Shown here: positions 7,686 through 16,923 of the stretch, one piece after another
How the letters are laid out: each line of letters opens with the position of its first letter
Position numbering within the stretch: position 1 is the first letter of the stretch
NCBI RefSeq assembly: GCF_003851885.1
Contig: NZ_BHZE01000011.1
Location: 24,602-88,601 of the forward strand
DNA length: 64,000 nucleotides
Origin: Thermaurantimonas aggregans
GTDB taxonomy: Bacteria > Bacteroidota > Bacteroidia > Flavobacteriales > Schleiferiaceae
Reading direction: 5' to 3'
Made by a program: the position numbers and the translations under genes
Notes under the pieces: generated by a model
What the model saw: only the letters and a program-made list of their open reading frames with translations
Told to the model about the DNA's origin: nothing
The model's database searches: none

Positions 7686-9392
7686 ATGAAAATTTTAGGA
7701 GCTCTAATAGCCTGCATTAGTCTGTCTCATTGTTTTTTACTTGCTCAAAATCAGGAAGAAATCAAAATGCCTGAGAATTTCGGGCCTCCGCTCGACATTC
7801 CTCTCCAGTTGTCTGGTTCGTTTGGTGAGTTGAGGACAAACCACTTTCACGGTGGGCTCGATCTTCGTACAGGCGGGATGGAGGGAAAGAGAGTCTTGGC
7901 AGCTGCCGATGGTTATGTTGCAAGAATTAGCATAAGTCCTTATGGTTATGGAAAAGCATTATACATACAACACCCCAATGGATATATGACTGTTTATGCG
8001 CATTTGCAGCGTTTTAGCCCGATCATTGAACAGTATGTCCGACAGGAGCAGTTTAAAAGAGAGTCGTTTGAGGTAGATCTCTATCCTCAGCCATGGGTTC
8101 TTTCCGTAAAAAAAGGCGAATTGATTGCACTTTCTGGCAATACAGGAAGTTCTGGCGGTCCGCATCTTCATTTCGAGATTCGGGACCAGGGCGGTGAAAG
8201 AGCTTTAAATCCTTTGAGCTTCGGCCTTCAGGTGCCTGATAACAGACACCCCGAAATTACCCAGCTATTCATTTATGAGATAGAGGATAATTTTCTGGAG
8301 ATAAAACGTAATGTCTATACCGTGCGAAAAGTAGGGGGTGGAATCTACAAGCTCGACCGAGATACCCTGCTGATTTCACCACGCACTGGTTTTGCAGTAG
8401 AGGCATTTGATTATCAAAACGATTCTCCCTTTCGAAACGGTGTTTATTCCATTGAAAAATTCATAGAAGACACGCCCGTATACAAGTTTATTGCCGAAGG
8501 CATTCGCTTCGACCAAACACGTTATTTGAACGCGCATATCGATTACGATTTGAAATACAGTGCAGGTAAAAATGTGCACAGACTCTTTGTGCTTCCAGGT
8601 AATCAGCTGGATGCGTATCCGATACTGATAAACCGAGGGCTTTTAAAAATTCCCCCTGACAGTGTAGCTAAAGTTCGCATTGTAGCAAGAGATATTGCAG
8701 GAAACGCCTCAGAACTCACTTTTTGGGCAAAGGGCACAGCCGGCGATCTGCCGGCCGTTGTACGCGACCGAACGGGCATTTTTGGTTTCAACGAAGATAT
8801 CTTGATTCGTGACGAGAGCTTTGTCTTTTTTGCCGAAACAGGCACTTTTTACCGACCGCAAAAAATCGCGTTTTCTACTGTTCCGCTTATGGCTGGAGGT
8901 ATTTCAGCTGTTGTGAATTTTGGAATGGAAAGCGTACCCTTTCACAAATTTGCTACACTTAAACTCCGAGTGGATAAGAATCATCCGAATGCTTCCAAAT
9001 TTGTAATGGTGAATGTGGTGGGGAATAAACGCAGTGTCATCACTGGTACACTCGATGGGGAATGGTTTACAGCCAGAATCCGTTCGTTTGGCCGATACGC
9101 GGTTGAAGCAGATGTCAGCCCTCCGAAAATCACACCTGTAAACATCCCTACTAATGGCAACATGCAAAAAGTGCCAGTCATGCGCTTTCGAATATCGGAT
9201 GACCTGAGCGGCATTAAGAGCTATCGTATGGAAATCGATGGCAAATGGGTATTGGCTGAGTTTGACGGTAAAACTGGTTTGTTTTTTTACCCGTTTGAAC
9301 ATGCTGCATCGGGCAAGAAACACGAAGTGTATGTGCGCGTGACCGACGCCGTAGGTAATACGAGCGAATACAAAACCTCAATTTTAAGATAA
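7686..9392 (+). CDS. Secreted M23 family metallopeptidase
   Basis: Predicted zinc endopeptidase acting on peptidoglycan crosslinks or other Gly-rich peptides. It starts with a signal peptide (about residues 1-20, ending LLAQ). The LytM domain follows with all ligands: NHFHGGLDLR (His55, Asp59), VYAHLQRF (His106) and GGPHLHFEIR (His160, His162). The remaining ~400 residues contain no motif I can name beyond beta-rich segments, including a DLSGIKSYRMEIDGKW stretch that looks like an Ig-like or extracellular beta-sandwich domain. The 4-bp to 20-bp gap to the M28 peptidase suggests co-transcription. Unlike the EnvC-like protein at 17665, this M23 domain looks catalytically competent. Confidence 0.9.
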   Translation: MKILGALIACISLSHCFLLAQNQEEIKMPENFGPPLDIPLQLSGSFGELRTNHFHGGLDLRTGGMEGKRVLAAADGYVARISISPYGYGKALYIQHPNGYMTVYAHLQRFSPIIEQYVRQEQFKRESFEVDLYPQPWVLSVKKGELIALSGNTGSSGGPHLHFEIRDQGGERALNPLSFGLQVPDNRHPEITQLFIYEIEDNFLEIKRNVYTVRKVGGGIYKLDRDTLLISPRTGFAVEAFDYQNDSPFRNGVYSIEKFIEDTPVYKFIAEGIRFDQTRYLNAHIDYDLKYSAGKNVHRLFVLPGNQLDAYPILINRGLLKIPPDSVAKVRIVARDIAGNASELTFWAKGTAGDLPAVVRDRTGIFGFNEDILIRDESFVFFAETGTFYRPQKIAFSTVPLMAGGISAVVNFGMESVPFHKFATLKLRVDKNHPNASKFVMVNVVGNKRSVITGTLDGEWFTARIRSFGRYAVEADVSPPKITPVNIPTNGNMQKVPVMRFRISDDLSGIKSYRMEIDGKWVLAEFDGKTGLFFYPFEHAASGKKHEVYVRVTDAVGNTSEYKTSILR

Positions 9393-9411
9393 AATCTTGA
9401 GCAAGAAAAAA

Positions 9412-10779
9412 ATGATGAAAAGATTATTGATTGTTGTCTTAGCTTCTTCTGTGTCTATGGTCAAAGCTCAAAGCGATGAATTGGCTGAGGATTTTAAGAA
9501 ACTCTTTTATCACGCACTAACCACTGAGCAAAGCTATCAATGGCTCAGAAGCTTGTGTAAGGATGTAGGCCCCCGTATGGCAGGTTCGCCAGGCGATCGC
9601 AAGGCCGTGGAGTGGAGCGTGGCATTGATGAAAAAGCTGGGTTTTGACACCGTCTATACTTTGCCTGTTGATGTACGTCATTGGGAGCGAGGCAGAGAGT
9701 CAGCTATTGTGAGATTAGGTGGTAAAAAAATCCAATTAAATGTAACTGCCCTTGGTGGTTCCGTATCTACAGGAAAAAGACCACTTCGCGCAGAGGTAGT
9801 TGAGGTTCGCGACTTTGACCATCTGAAAGAACTAGGAGAGCGCGTACATGGTAAGATCGTCTTTTACAACTACCGCATGCGCAAAGATTATATATCTACT
9901 GGTGCGGGTTATGGCGATGCAGTGAAATACCGTTGGTCAGGCGCTGTAGAGGCTTCGAAATACGGAGCTGTAGCTGTACTTATTCGTTCAGTCACAACTC
10001 GCGCCGACGATTATACTCACACAGGCGTGATGACTTATGAGGGAGCTGAAGTCAAAATTCCGGCCGGTGCCTTGAGTTATCTCGCGGCTGATCAATTGGA
10101 ACAAATCCTTCGTCAACATCAGAATGTTTTAATGGACTTAACTCTCGAGAGCTTCGATCGAGGCCGTACTACCTCCTACAATGTGATAGGTGAAATGTAT
10201 GGCACTGAGCGCCCGAATGAGGTATTGATTGCTGGTGGCCACCTCGATTCATGGGATCCGGGTGAGGGAGCTCACGACGACGGAGCTGGTGTAGTGCACA
10301 GCATAGCTGCAGCTGCCTACTTGCGCCAGCTCGGCATACCTACCCGGCACACTGTACGCGTAGTATTATTTGCCAACGAAGAATTTGGCCTCGACGGCGC
10401 TAAGCAGTATGCCGAATGGGTAAAAAATAATGACACCAAAACAATTCGCCTTGCCGTAGAAAGTGACGGAGGAGGACTTTCACCAAGAGGTTTTACACTC
10501 GACGCTCCTGATTCGATTGTTCAGAAAGTGCGCAGCTACAGAGAGTTCTTTTACCCTTATGGAATGTATGAAATGGGCAAAGGAGGTTCAGGTGCCGATG
10601 TAAATCAGTTAAAATCGACCGGAGCGGTTTTAGCTGGTTTACGCGTTGACGGCCATCGTTATTTCGATTTACACCACACCAGTCGCGATGTGTTTGAAGA
10701 AGTCAATCCTCGTGAGCTCGAAATGGGATCAGCAGCTATGGCTGCATTCCTGCTCTTGTTTGATCAACTTATTTTTTAA
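9412..10779 (+). CDS. Secreted M28 family aminopeptidase/carboxypeptidase Q-like
   Basis: Predicted exported di-zinc exopeptidase. The N-terminus (MMKRLLIVVLASSVSMVKAQ) is a signal peptide. A PA-like insert domain lies mid-protein (KIVFYNYRMR through AGALSYLAADQLE). The M28 catalytic core follows: GGHLDSWDPGEGAHDDGAG (zinc His and bridging Asp), FANEEFGLDGA (general-base Glu pair), ESDGGG (Asp ligand) and DLHHTSRDVFE (final His). The frame can start at TTG 9397, but ATG 9412 gives the compact signal peptide and is preferred. It follows the M23 gene by 19 bp and they likely form an operon for extracellular protein or peptide turnover. Confidence 0.91.
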   Translation: MMKRLLIVVLASSVSMVKAQSDELAEDFKKLFYHALTTEQSYQWLRSLCKDVGPRMAGSPGDRKAVEWSVALMKKLGFDTVYTLPVDVRHWERGRESAIVRLGGKKIQLNVTALGGSVSTGKRPLRAEVVEVRDFDHLKELGERVHGKIVFYNYRMRKDYISTGAGYGDAVKYRWSGAVEASKYGAVAVLIRSVTTRADDYTHTGVMTYEGAEVKIPAGALSYLAADQLEQILRQHQNVLMDLTLESFDRGRTTSYNVIGEMYGTERPNEVLIAGGHLDSWDPGEGAHDDGAGVVHSIAAAAYLRQLGIPTRHTVRVVLFANEEFGLDGAKQYAEWVKNNDTKTIRLAVESDGGGLSPRGFTLDAPDSIVQKVRSYREFFYPYGMYEMGKGGSGADVNQLKSTGAVLAGLRVDGHRYFDLHHTSRDVFEEVNPRELEMGSAAMAAFLLLFDQLIF

Positions 10780-10878
10780 CCCAAAAAGATTTTTAGAAAA
10801 CAAAAAAATGGTAACATGCACTTCACGACCAGAAGTAGGGCGTAAGCACTGCGGTGTAGATAATGCTGCATAAACTCT

Positions 10879-11625
10879 TCACCATCTGCCACCGGCGCCA
10901 CCCCCGCCAAAGCCACCACCACCGAAGCCTCCCCATCCACCTGAGCTGCCTCCCCAGCCAGAGAAGCCGCCTCCACCGCGGCCTATGGGTGGAAAAATGA
11001 CAGGACCCCCACCGCTGATGCCACCGCCACGACCAGGATTTCTCGCTACAAGGTACAATACCACGAGGATTATCAAGATGATGACCCAAGCGGGAATCTC
11101 ATCTTCACCATTTTTGTGGCCAATTTTTGGAAAGTTTTCCTCGGCACCGCGTGTCTTGATGGCTTCAATGGCTAATCGGAGCCCTTCGTAAAAGCGCCCT
11201 TGATGAAAGTAGGGCTTCATGATTTGCTCTACGATGCGCTTGGCAATGGCATCAGGCAGAAATCCTTCGGCCCCGTAGCCTGTTTGGATAAAAATGGCTC
11301 TGTCTTCAAGGGCTATATAGATGAGTATACCGCTGTTCGCTTCTTTACTGCCCGGGCCCCAGGCGCGTGCTATGGCAAGCGATCGATCAAATGCGCTCTC
11401 TCCCTCCAAAGAGGGTTCGATGCATACGGCTATTTGTATGCCGGTACTGTCTTCAAAAGCTATTAGCTCTTGACTTAGACGTTGAGCTTCTCTTGGCGAA
11501 AGAAATGCTCCGGTGTAGTCATTCACCGGAGCTCTGTACTTCGGTATAGGTCTTTTACTTGCCGAAAGCGACAGTGTGCCTATTAGAAAAAGTGAAGCAA
11601 TCCAAAGCTTCCACCAGTTAATCAT
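10879..11625 (-). CDS. TPM-domain (YgcG-like) membrane protein with Gly-rich tail
   Basis: 248 residues: a signal peptide (to about 22), a TPM domain (about 33-170; VNDYTGAFLSP, GIQIAVCIEP, NSGILIYIALEDRAIFIQTGYGAEGFLPD), a transmembrane helix (about 176-194) and a C-terminal tail almost wholly of Gly with Trp, Phe and Ser. TPM domains have been linked to phosphatase activity in plants and to membrane-protein quality control, but the bacterial function is not settled. Its start overlaps the second TPM gene by 8 bp, and LemA lies directly upstream. This LemA-TPM-TPM order is common in Bacteroidota and argues for one membrane complex. Confidence 0.88.
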   Translation of the reverse strand: MINWWKLWIASLFLIGTLSLSASKRPIPKYRAPVNDYTGAFLSPREAQRLSQELIAFEDSTGIQIAVCIEPSLEGESAFDRSLAIARAWGPGSKEANSGILIYIALEDRAIFIQTGYGAEGFLPDAIAKRIVEQIMKPYFHQGRFYEGLRLAIEAIKTRGAEENFPKIGHKNGEDEIPAWVIILIILVVLYLVARNPGRGGGISGGGPVIFPPIGRGGGGFSGWGGSSGGWGGFGGGGFGGGGAGGRW

Positions 11626-12052
11626 ACGAAATATGGTTTGGCAGCTCGTTCACGCTTGACTTTTTACCAGGGAAGAACTTGGCAAGAGATTCGCCCGCTT
11701 GTTTTACTCCTTTGATGATTCCATTGGCAAAGAGGCCTTTCTTAAATTCAGCAAGCATCACGTCGCGCGTTGCGTCCCAAAAGTCCTGTCCTACAAGGCG
11801 GTTGATGCCTTCATCGCCAATGATGGCGAATTCCTTTCGGGCCGGACAGATGAAAATCAAAACCCCGTTGTGCTCTTGGGTATTGTCCATGCCGAGCTCG
11901 GCAAACTTATCAACAGCTGCCAACAAGATGTCGTCGTAGTCATGTTTTGAGGTGATGTGAATGCGAATTTCTCCGCTGGTTACGCACTCTGCCTCTTCGA
12001 TGGCTTTTTCGATGCGCTCTATTTCTTCAGAGGTGAGAAAATCAGAAAGCAT
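11618..12052 (-). CDS. Small soluble TPM-domain protein
   Basis: 144 residues, nearly all a TPM domain: SGEIRIHITSKHDYDD, HNGVLIFICPARKEFAIIGDEGIN and a C-terminal helix. It has no signal peptide or membrane segment, so it likely sits in the cytoplasm, unlike its downstream partner. The stop overlaps that partner by 8 bp and the start follows lemA by 6 bp. The function of this short form is unknown. It may be the cytoplasmic half of a LemA/TPM system. Confidence 0.85.
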   Translation of the reverse strand: MLSDFLTSEEIERIEKAIEEAECVTSGEIRIHITSKHDYDDILLAAVDKFAELGMDNTQEHNGVLIFICPARKEFAIIGDEGINRLVGQDFWDATRDVMLAEFKKGLFANGIIKGVKQAGESLAKFFPGKKSSVNELPNHISYD

Positions 12053-12058
12053 AGTTTG

Positions 12059-12658
12059 CTATTTGAAGTCAAACTGCACATTCGGAGCTTTTTCGGCACC
12101 TGCTTCGCTTTTGAACATTGCCTTTGGCTCAAAATCAAAAAGGGAGGCCCAGAATTTGCCTGGGAAGCGCTTGACGGCCTTGTTGTAAACGGCTACTACT
12201 TCGTTGTAGTCATTACGCGCTGTGGCGATCCGGTTTTCAGTGCCTTCGAGCTGTGCTTGTAGTTCCAGGAAGTTTTGGTTAGCCTTTAGTTCCGGATATT
12301 GCTCTACTACTACGAGCAATCGGCTCAGTGCTGAGCGCATCTGATCTTGAGCGGCTTGAAATTCGGCGAGCTTTTCTTCCGTCAGCTCATTGGCATTCAG
12401 TTGAATACTACCCACGCGTGAGCGGGCTTCAACGATTTCGGTCAAGGTAGATTTTTCGAAGTCGGCGGCGCCTTGTACGGTTTGAACCAGATTGCCGATG
12501 AGGTCGTATCTGCGTTGGTATTGGGTCTGAACATTGGCCCACGCCTTTTCAGCATTTTCATTGAGATCTACAAAAGTGTTGTAAGTACTACAGCCGTTAG
12601 CAGCTATCAGCAGTAGGATTACTACAATAGAGAGCAGAATAACAGTTCCTTTTTTCAT
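12059..12658 (-). CDS. lemA: LemA family protein, probable lipoprotein
   Basis: 199-residue LemA protein. The N-terminal hydrophobic segment ends in ANGCSTYN, a lipobox-like cysteine (Cys23), so it is probably lipid-anchored outside the inner membrane. The rest is the long helical LemA core, including NENAEKAWANVQTQYQRRYDLIGNLV and ENRIATARNDYNEVVAVYN. No catalytic motif is known for the family. It is the first gene of the LemA-TPM-TPM operon. A TACCTTCG box 24-31 bp upstream is one mismatch from the -7 consensus. Confidence 0.9.
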   Translation of the reverse strand: MKKGTVILLSIVVILLLIAANGCSTYNTFVDLNENAEKAWANVQTQYQRRYDLIGNLVQTVQGAADFEKSTLTEIVEARSRVGSIQLNANELTEEKLAEFQAAQDQMRSALSRLLVVVEQYPELKANQNFLELQAQLEGTENRIATARNDYNEVVAVYNKAVKRFPGKFWASLFDFEPKAMFKSEAGAEKAPNVQFDFK

Positions 12659-12736
12659 GACAGTTTCAAAAATTTTCTTGCGAAGGTAGGAGGCAGATTC
12701 TTTTTAGCGAGATCTGAGTCTCAAATTAAAAGCTTT

Positions 12737-14044
12737 TTAATCTTCGGTTGTGAGTTGTTCTAAGGATTGAGTTTCGCCTGCGGCTAGAGTCTGGTCTGAG
12801 CCAGGTAATGGGGCAACCGATTTGGGGTATTTATGCATCCAAGTGATTAACTGGCCGATCACAAAGGCATCGTCTGGCAGAGGTGTGAGGGTTTTTCGAA
12901 AGGCTTCGAATCTCTGTAGCTCATAATGAAGTCGATAGTATCCATAGCCGAGCGCAGTATAATTTTCAATAGCGATAACAGCAGTTTCATCTAGGGAGCG
13001 TCCCGGCAGTTTAAGCAGGAAATTTTCGCCCGGATACATGATTTTTTTTACTAAGTGTACGGCAGCCTTATGTGTGCCAGGTTTAGGAAATTTCATCAGT
13101 TTTCTGAGCAGTACATTAGCCTTATGTCTTTTTTCGAAGGCTACTACGCTCTCAGGCAAAAGATTGTCGCTGTCCTTCAGAATAAACTTTCCATTTTTCC
13201 ACACGACTTGCCAACTCGACATATATAAGGCATCGACTTGCAATTCCACCGGATTTGCAAGTGACTGGGTGTAGAGTTTTAGTTTAGAAATAAGGTCATT
13301 TCCAGTTAGTTCTGTTTGGATATCAACAACTTGGTCTTTTAGCGCGAAATCGAGTAAAAAAATATTGTTCAGCTCTGAAAAGAGATTTTTCGCAAATCCG
13401 GTTTTGAGGATCTTTCCGTTGGCATCGCGCAAGTAAAACACACCTGCTTCGGGTTGAACCAAATCGAGCAGCCGGGCCAGTTTGCCGGCATCGTGATGAC
13501 GAGTAATGTCTAGATTTAGAGGCTTAGCGCTTGATAAAATGTCTTTTTGCTGGTCTTTTTCTAAAAGTATTTTGAAGAGCTCGAGCGTTACGCGGGCATC
13601 GCCGGCGGCACGGTGTCGCTGTGGATTATAAATGTTTAGCTCCCTGGAAATATTCTCTAATCCATAAGATTTTAAGCCTGGAATCAATTTTTGTGTCAAT
13701 TTAATGGTATCGAGCGTTTCACGGCGATATTCGTAGCCGAGGGAGGCAAATTCTTGTTCGAGCATTCGATAGTCGAATGCCACGTTGTGACCAACCAAAA
13801 CAGCTCCATCGGTAATCTGAATGATGCGCTTAGCTAGTTCGTGAAATTTGGGTGCACGCCGAAGCATGTTAGGGGTAATGCCAGTGAGCTTCTGCACGTA
13901 CGGATGTATAGCTCCATCAGTATTCACCAGGCTGATAAGTTGATCCACTACTTCGCGTCCGTCAAAACGAAAAATAGCGATTTCGATGATCTTTTCTTGT
14001 CCGCGTTTGCCGCCGGAACTTTCTATATCAAGCACTGCATACAT
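12737..14044 (-). CDS. DnaQ-like 3'-5' exonuclease with degenerate GIY-YIG-like domain
   Basis: 435 residues. Residues 1-160 form a DEDDh exonuclease domain related to DNA polymerase III epsilon: Asp6 and Glu8 in DIESSGG, HNVAFD with Asp91, and HRAAGDAR with His144 and Asp149, all intact. Residues about 200-230 read GVFYLRDANGKILKTGFAKNL, which resembles a GIY-YIG nuclease start. The second motif has KTG instead of Y(I/V)G and the usual catalytic Arg after KNL is missing, so the second domain is probably inactive. Such fusions resemble UvrC/Cho-type proteins, so a repair or proofreading-related role is plausible. The gene has its own promoter region and is not clearly part of an operon. Confidence 0.8.
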   Translation of the reverse strand: MYAVLDIESSGGKRGQEKIIEIAIFRFDGREVVDQLISLVNTDGAIHPYVQKLTGITPNMLRRAPKFHELAKRIIQITDGAVLVGHNVAFDYRMLEQEFASLGYEYRRETLDTIKLTQKLIPGLKSYGLENISRELNIYNPQRHRAAGDARVTLELFKILLEKDQQKDILSSAKPLNLDITRHHDAGKLARLLDLVQPEAGVFYLRDANGKILKTGFAKNLFSELNNIFLLDFALKDQVVDIQTELTGNDLISKLKLYTQSLANPVELQVDALYMSSWQVVWKNGKFILKDSDNLLPESVVAFEKRHKANVLLRKLMKFPKPGTHKAAVHLVKKIMYPGENFLLKLPGRSLDETAVIAIENYTALGYGYYRLHYELQRFEAFRKTLTPLPDDAFVIGQLITWMHKYPKSVAPLPGSDQTLAAGETQSLEQLTTED

Positions 14045-14182
14045 CGCTACAAAGTAATTGACCTTTGGAACAATTCCTTAGCAAAAGAGCCTAAAAAAAT
14101 CGGATTTGAGGAATTTTATGTAGTAAAAAAGACTACATAGCCTGTAATTTCGCCCATATTTCACACACTAAATCGAATACCT

Positions 14183-15187
14183 ATGAAAATAATCGTTCCG
14201 ATGGCTGGAAGAGGCACGCGCTTGCGCCCACATACACTTACTACCCCTAAACCTCTTATCCCAATTGCCGGCAAGCCGGTAGTGCAGCGATTGATGGAAG
14301 ACATTGTAAAAATCTGCGGTCAGAAGGTAGAAGAAATCGCTTATGTAATCGGCGATTTTGGTAAAGAGGTAGAAAAAATGCTCGTTGATGTAGCTGAACG
14401 CTTGGGCGCTAAAGGAAGTATTTATTATCAAGATCAGCCTTTAGGTACGGCTCATGCCATACTCTGTGCTGCGCCATCGCTGTCGGGTCCGGTGGTCATT
14501 GCGTTTGCCGATACTCTTTTCCGCGCTGATTTCATACTCGATAGCAGCCTCGATGGAGTTATATGGACCAAGCGCGTGGAGAATCCTCGACAATTTGGTG
14601 TAGTGAAAAAGGACGAAAACGGCTTTATTACTGAATTTGTCGAAAAACCTGAACACTTCGTTTCTGATGAGGCCATTATTGGAATTTACTTCTTCAAAGA
14701 CGGTGAGTATCTGAAGCAAGAACTTCAGTATCTGATCGATAACGACATTAAAGACAAAGGCGAGTACCAGCTGACCAATGCTATGGAGAATATGAAAAAC
14801 AAGGGCTCGAAGTTTAAAACGGGCACAGTAATCGAATGGATGGACTGCGGTAACAAAAACGTGGTACTCGAAACTAATATGAAAATCCTCGACTTCGTAA
14901 AAAATGAGGAACAATTGATTAGTAGGGATGCGGTGATTGAAAACAGCACTGTTGTAGAGCCTTGCTTTATAGGTGCAGGAGCCAAAATAGTGAATTCGAA
15001 AATAGGGCCCTATGTTTCCATTGGTGAGGGTACCACTGTTGAAAATTCTGAACTCACTCAAACCATCGTAGGCCAAAATACCGTTATTAAAAATGTGAAC
15101 CTTACCAATTCGATGATTGGTAACAAGGTCTTCTTCAACGGAAATTACCGTGAGGTAAGCATAGGAGATTATAGTACATTGGAATAA
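14183..15187 (+). CDS. Sugar-phosphate nucleotidyltransferase (glucose-1-phosphate thymidylyltransferase-like)
   Basis: Transfers a nucleotidyl group to a sugar 1-phosphate to make an activated sugar. The N-terminal Rossmann-like domain starts with the signature PMAGRGTRLRPHTLTTPKP, then DQPLGTAHAI, and FADTLF with the metal-binding Asp, and a later EFVEKP. The C-terminal part (about 240-334) is a left-handed beta-helix of hexapeptide repeats (SRDAVIENSTVVEPCFIGAGAKI). The length, 334 residues, is close to long RmlA-like enzymes with an added beta-helix. It begins a plus-strand cluster with envelope genes, only 2 bp before the TPR protein. Which nucleotide and sugar it uses cannot be read from sequence. 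Confidence 0.87.
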   Translation: MKIIVPMAGRGTRLRPHTLTTPKPLIPIAGKPVVQRLMEDIVKICGQKVEEIAYVIGDFGKEVEKMLVDVAERLGAKGSIYYQDQPLGTAHAILCAAPSLSGPVVIAFADTLFRADFILDSSLDGVIWTKRVENPRQFGVVKKDENGFITEFVEKPEHFVSDEAIIGIYFFKDGEYLKQELQYLIDNDIKDKGEYQLTNAMENMKNKGSKFKTGTVIEWMDCGNKNVVLETNMKILDFVKNEEQLISRDAVIENSTVVEPCFIGAGAKIVNSKIGPYVSIGEGTTVENSELTQTIVGQNTVIKNVNLTNSMIGNKVFFNGNYREVSIGDYSTLE

Positions 15188-15189
15188 CT

Positions 15190-16923
15190 TTGAAAAGTTT
15201 TCATCATCACATAGTTCTCGTCTGGCTTTTGGTACTGATTTTACCAGCGCCGAAATTCGGATTTGCACAACAAACTGACGAAGGCGTCGATCTGGCTGCT
15301 GTGCATTCTGCTTCATTGCCGTTTGACAACACCTTCATGGAGGCCAATAGGGCGATGATGATAGCCAACTACACAGAAGCACTGGACTATTTAAGGCAGT
15401 GCATGGCGCTTAAACCCAACGAAGCCTCGGTACATCACCTTATGGCCAAAGCGTACAAAGAGCTGGAGCGGCCCGATGAGGCAATCTTTCATGCCGGCGA
15501 AGCAGTACGACTAAATCCTCAAAATCACTGGTACTATGTAGCTCAGGCTGAGATTTACGAAAAGTACAACTACTTCCGTCAGGCAGCAGATGCCCTAATG
15601 TCGGCCTCCAGTCTAGTGACAAAAGGTTCGGAGGGTCTGCAGCTTCAGGCCGTTGATCTGTACATACAGGGCATGGAGTACAAAACTGCCCTGAAGGTGC
15701 TCGACCAGCTTGAGAAAAAAGTAGGCTATGACGACGACATTACCCGTCGGCGTTACAATGTGCTCATCAAGATGGGCAAGCGCAAAAAAGCTGAAAAATT
15801 GCTTGAGCGGTTGAAAGAAGAAAAACCTGAATCAGACATGTTGCGCGGTGCGCTGCTGAATCACTACAAGTACTTCAAACAAGTCAAAAAAACAGAAAAG
15901 CTTCTGCTTGAGTGGACAGCATTCGATCCAACCAATGGAGAGGTCTGGATCGAACTTGGGAATCTGTATGCTGAAAATCAACAACCGGCTAAGGCCATAG
16001 AGGCTTACAAAAAAGCCATTAGAGCAACTAACCTCGATGCTCGAAAACGGGTTGAGATTTTGCTCTTCGTAAGCAGCCGATACACTTCGATCACTTTCGA
16101 TGAAATAAAAGAATTAAGCGTATTCATTGCCCAAAAACACCCCTATGCTCCGGAGCCCCAAGCCCTGTTAGGCGATGTGCTGGCTAAGGAAGGAAGTCGC
16201 ATAGAAGCCATCCAGGCCTATCAAAGAACGCTTCGCAATGGAGGAGATAAAGAGTCTGTATATCAACAATTAATCCTCTTGCTTAGCGAGGAGGGCAGAA
16301 ATGCCGAAGCCCTGACGTATGCCCAGGAGTGCATACAGAAGTATCCGGACAACTTGCTCGGCTATGCTATTGGGGCTATGTCGGCTTTTCAACTTTCACA
16401 ATACGATAAAGCTGTAGAACTTGCTGAAGCTGGTCTTCCGAAAGCCATAGGTAATAAACCTTTGAAATTTCAGCTTACCTATGTGCTGGCCGAAAGCTAT
16501 CACAAACTTGGAAACAACCCAGCCAGCGATGAATACTTTGAAAAAGCTCTTAATATTGACCCCAACAATATCTCTGCCCTGAACAACTTTGCCTACTATC
16601 TGGCCGAAAGGGGCGAAAAATTAGACAAAGCTCTTATGCTTATTACAAGAGCTAATAAACTACAACCAGCTAACGCAACCCTGCTCGACACCTGGGCATG
16701 GGTGCTCTACAAAAGAGGAGAGTACACTGACGCACTTGTAAAAATTCAAAAAGCCATAGAAAATGGTGGCTCTGAGGTATCAGTGATACAAGAGCACTAC
16801 GGCGATATTCTTCACAAGCTAGGTTTTTACTCGCAAGCCCTGGCAGCATATTCAGCTGCTTTAGAAACAGCTAAAGACAAAGACCACCTTCTATTAAAAA
16901 TTCGAAATACTCCTAACCGTTGA
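15190..16923 (+). CDS. Periplasmic TPR-repeat protein
   Basis: 577 residues with a signal peptide (about 1-26, ending GFAQ) and many tetratricopeptide repeats from about residue 50 to the end, for example EASVHHLMAKAYKELERPDE and FQLTYVLAESYHKLGNNPAS. TPR arrays act as protein-binding scaffolds. It starts at TTG 15190; no ATG gives a signal peptide, so the TTG start is the best reading. It lies 2 bp after the nucleotidyltransferase and overlaps the next gene by 4 bp. The same neighbours (DUF4292 and EnvC-like) recur in Bacteroidota, suggesting a role in cell-envelope assembly. Partners are unknown. Confidence 0.86.
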   Translation: MKSFHHHIVLVWLLVLILPAPKFGFAQQTDEGVDLAAVHSASLPFDNTFMEANRAMMIANYTEALDYLRQCMALKPNEASVHHLMAKAYKELERPDEAIFHAGEAVRLNPQNHWYYVAQAEIYEKYNYFRQAADALMSASSLVTKGSEGLQLQAVDLYIQGMEYKTALKVLDQLEKKVGYDDDITRRRYNVLIKMGKRKKAEKLLERLKEEKPESDMLRGALLNHYKYFKQVKKTEKLLLEWTAFDPTNGEVWIELGNLYAENQQPAKAIEAYKKAIRATNLDARKRVEILLFVSSRYTSITFDEIKELSVFIAQKHPYAPEPQALLGDVLAKEGSRIEAIQAYQRTLRNGGDKESVYQQLILLLSEEGRNAEALTYAQECIQKYPDNLLGYAIGAMSAFQLSQYDKAVELAEAGLPKAIGNKPLKFQLTYVLAESYHKLGNNPASDEYFEKALNIDPNNISALNNFAYYLAERGEKLDKALMLITRANKLQPANATLLDTWAWVLYKRGEYTDALVKIQKAIENGGSEVSVIQEHYGDILHKLGFYSQALAAYSAALETAKDKDHLLLKIRNTPNR

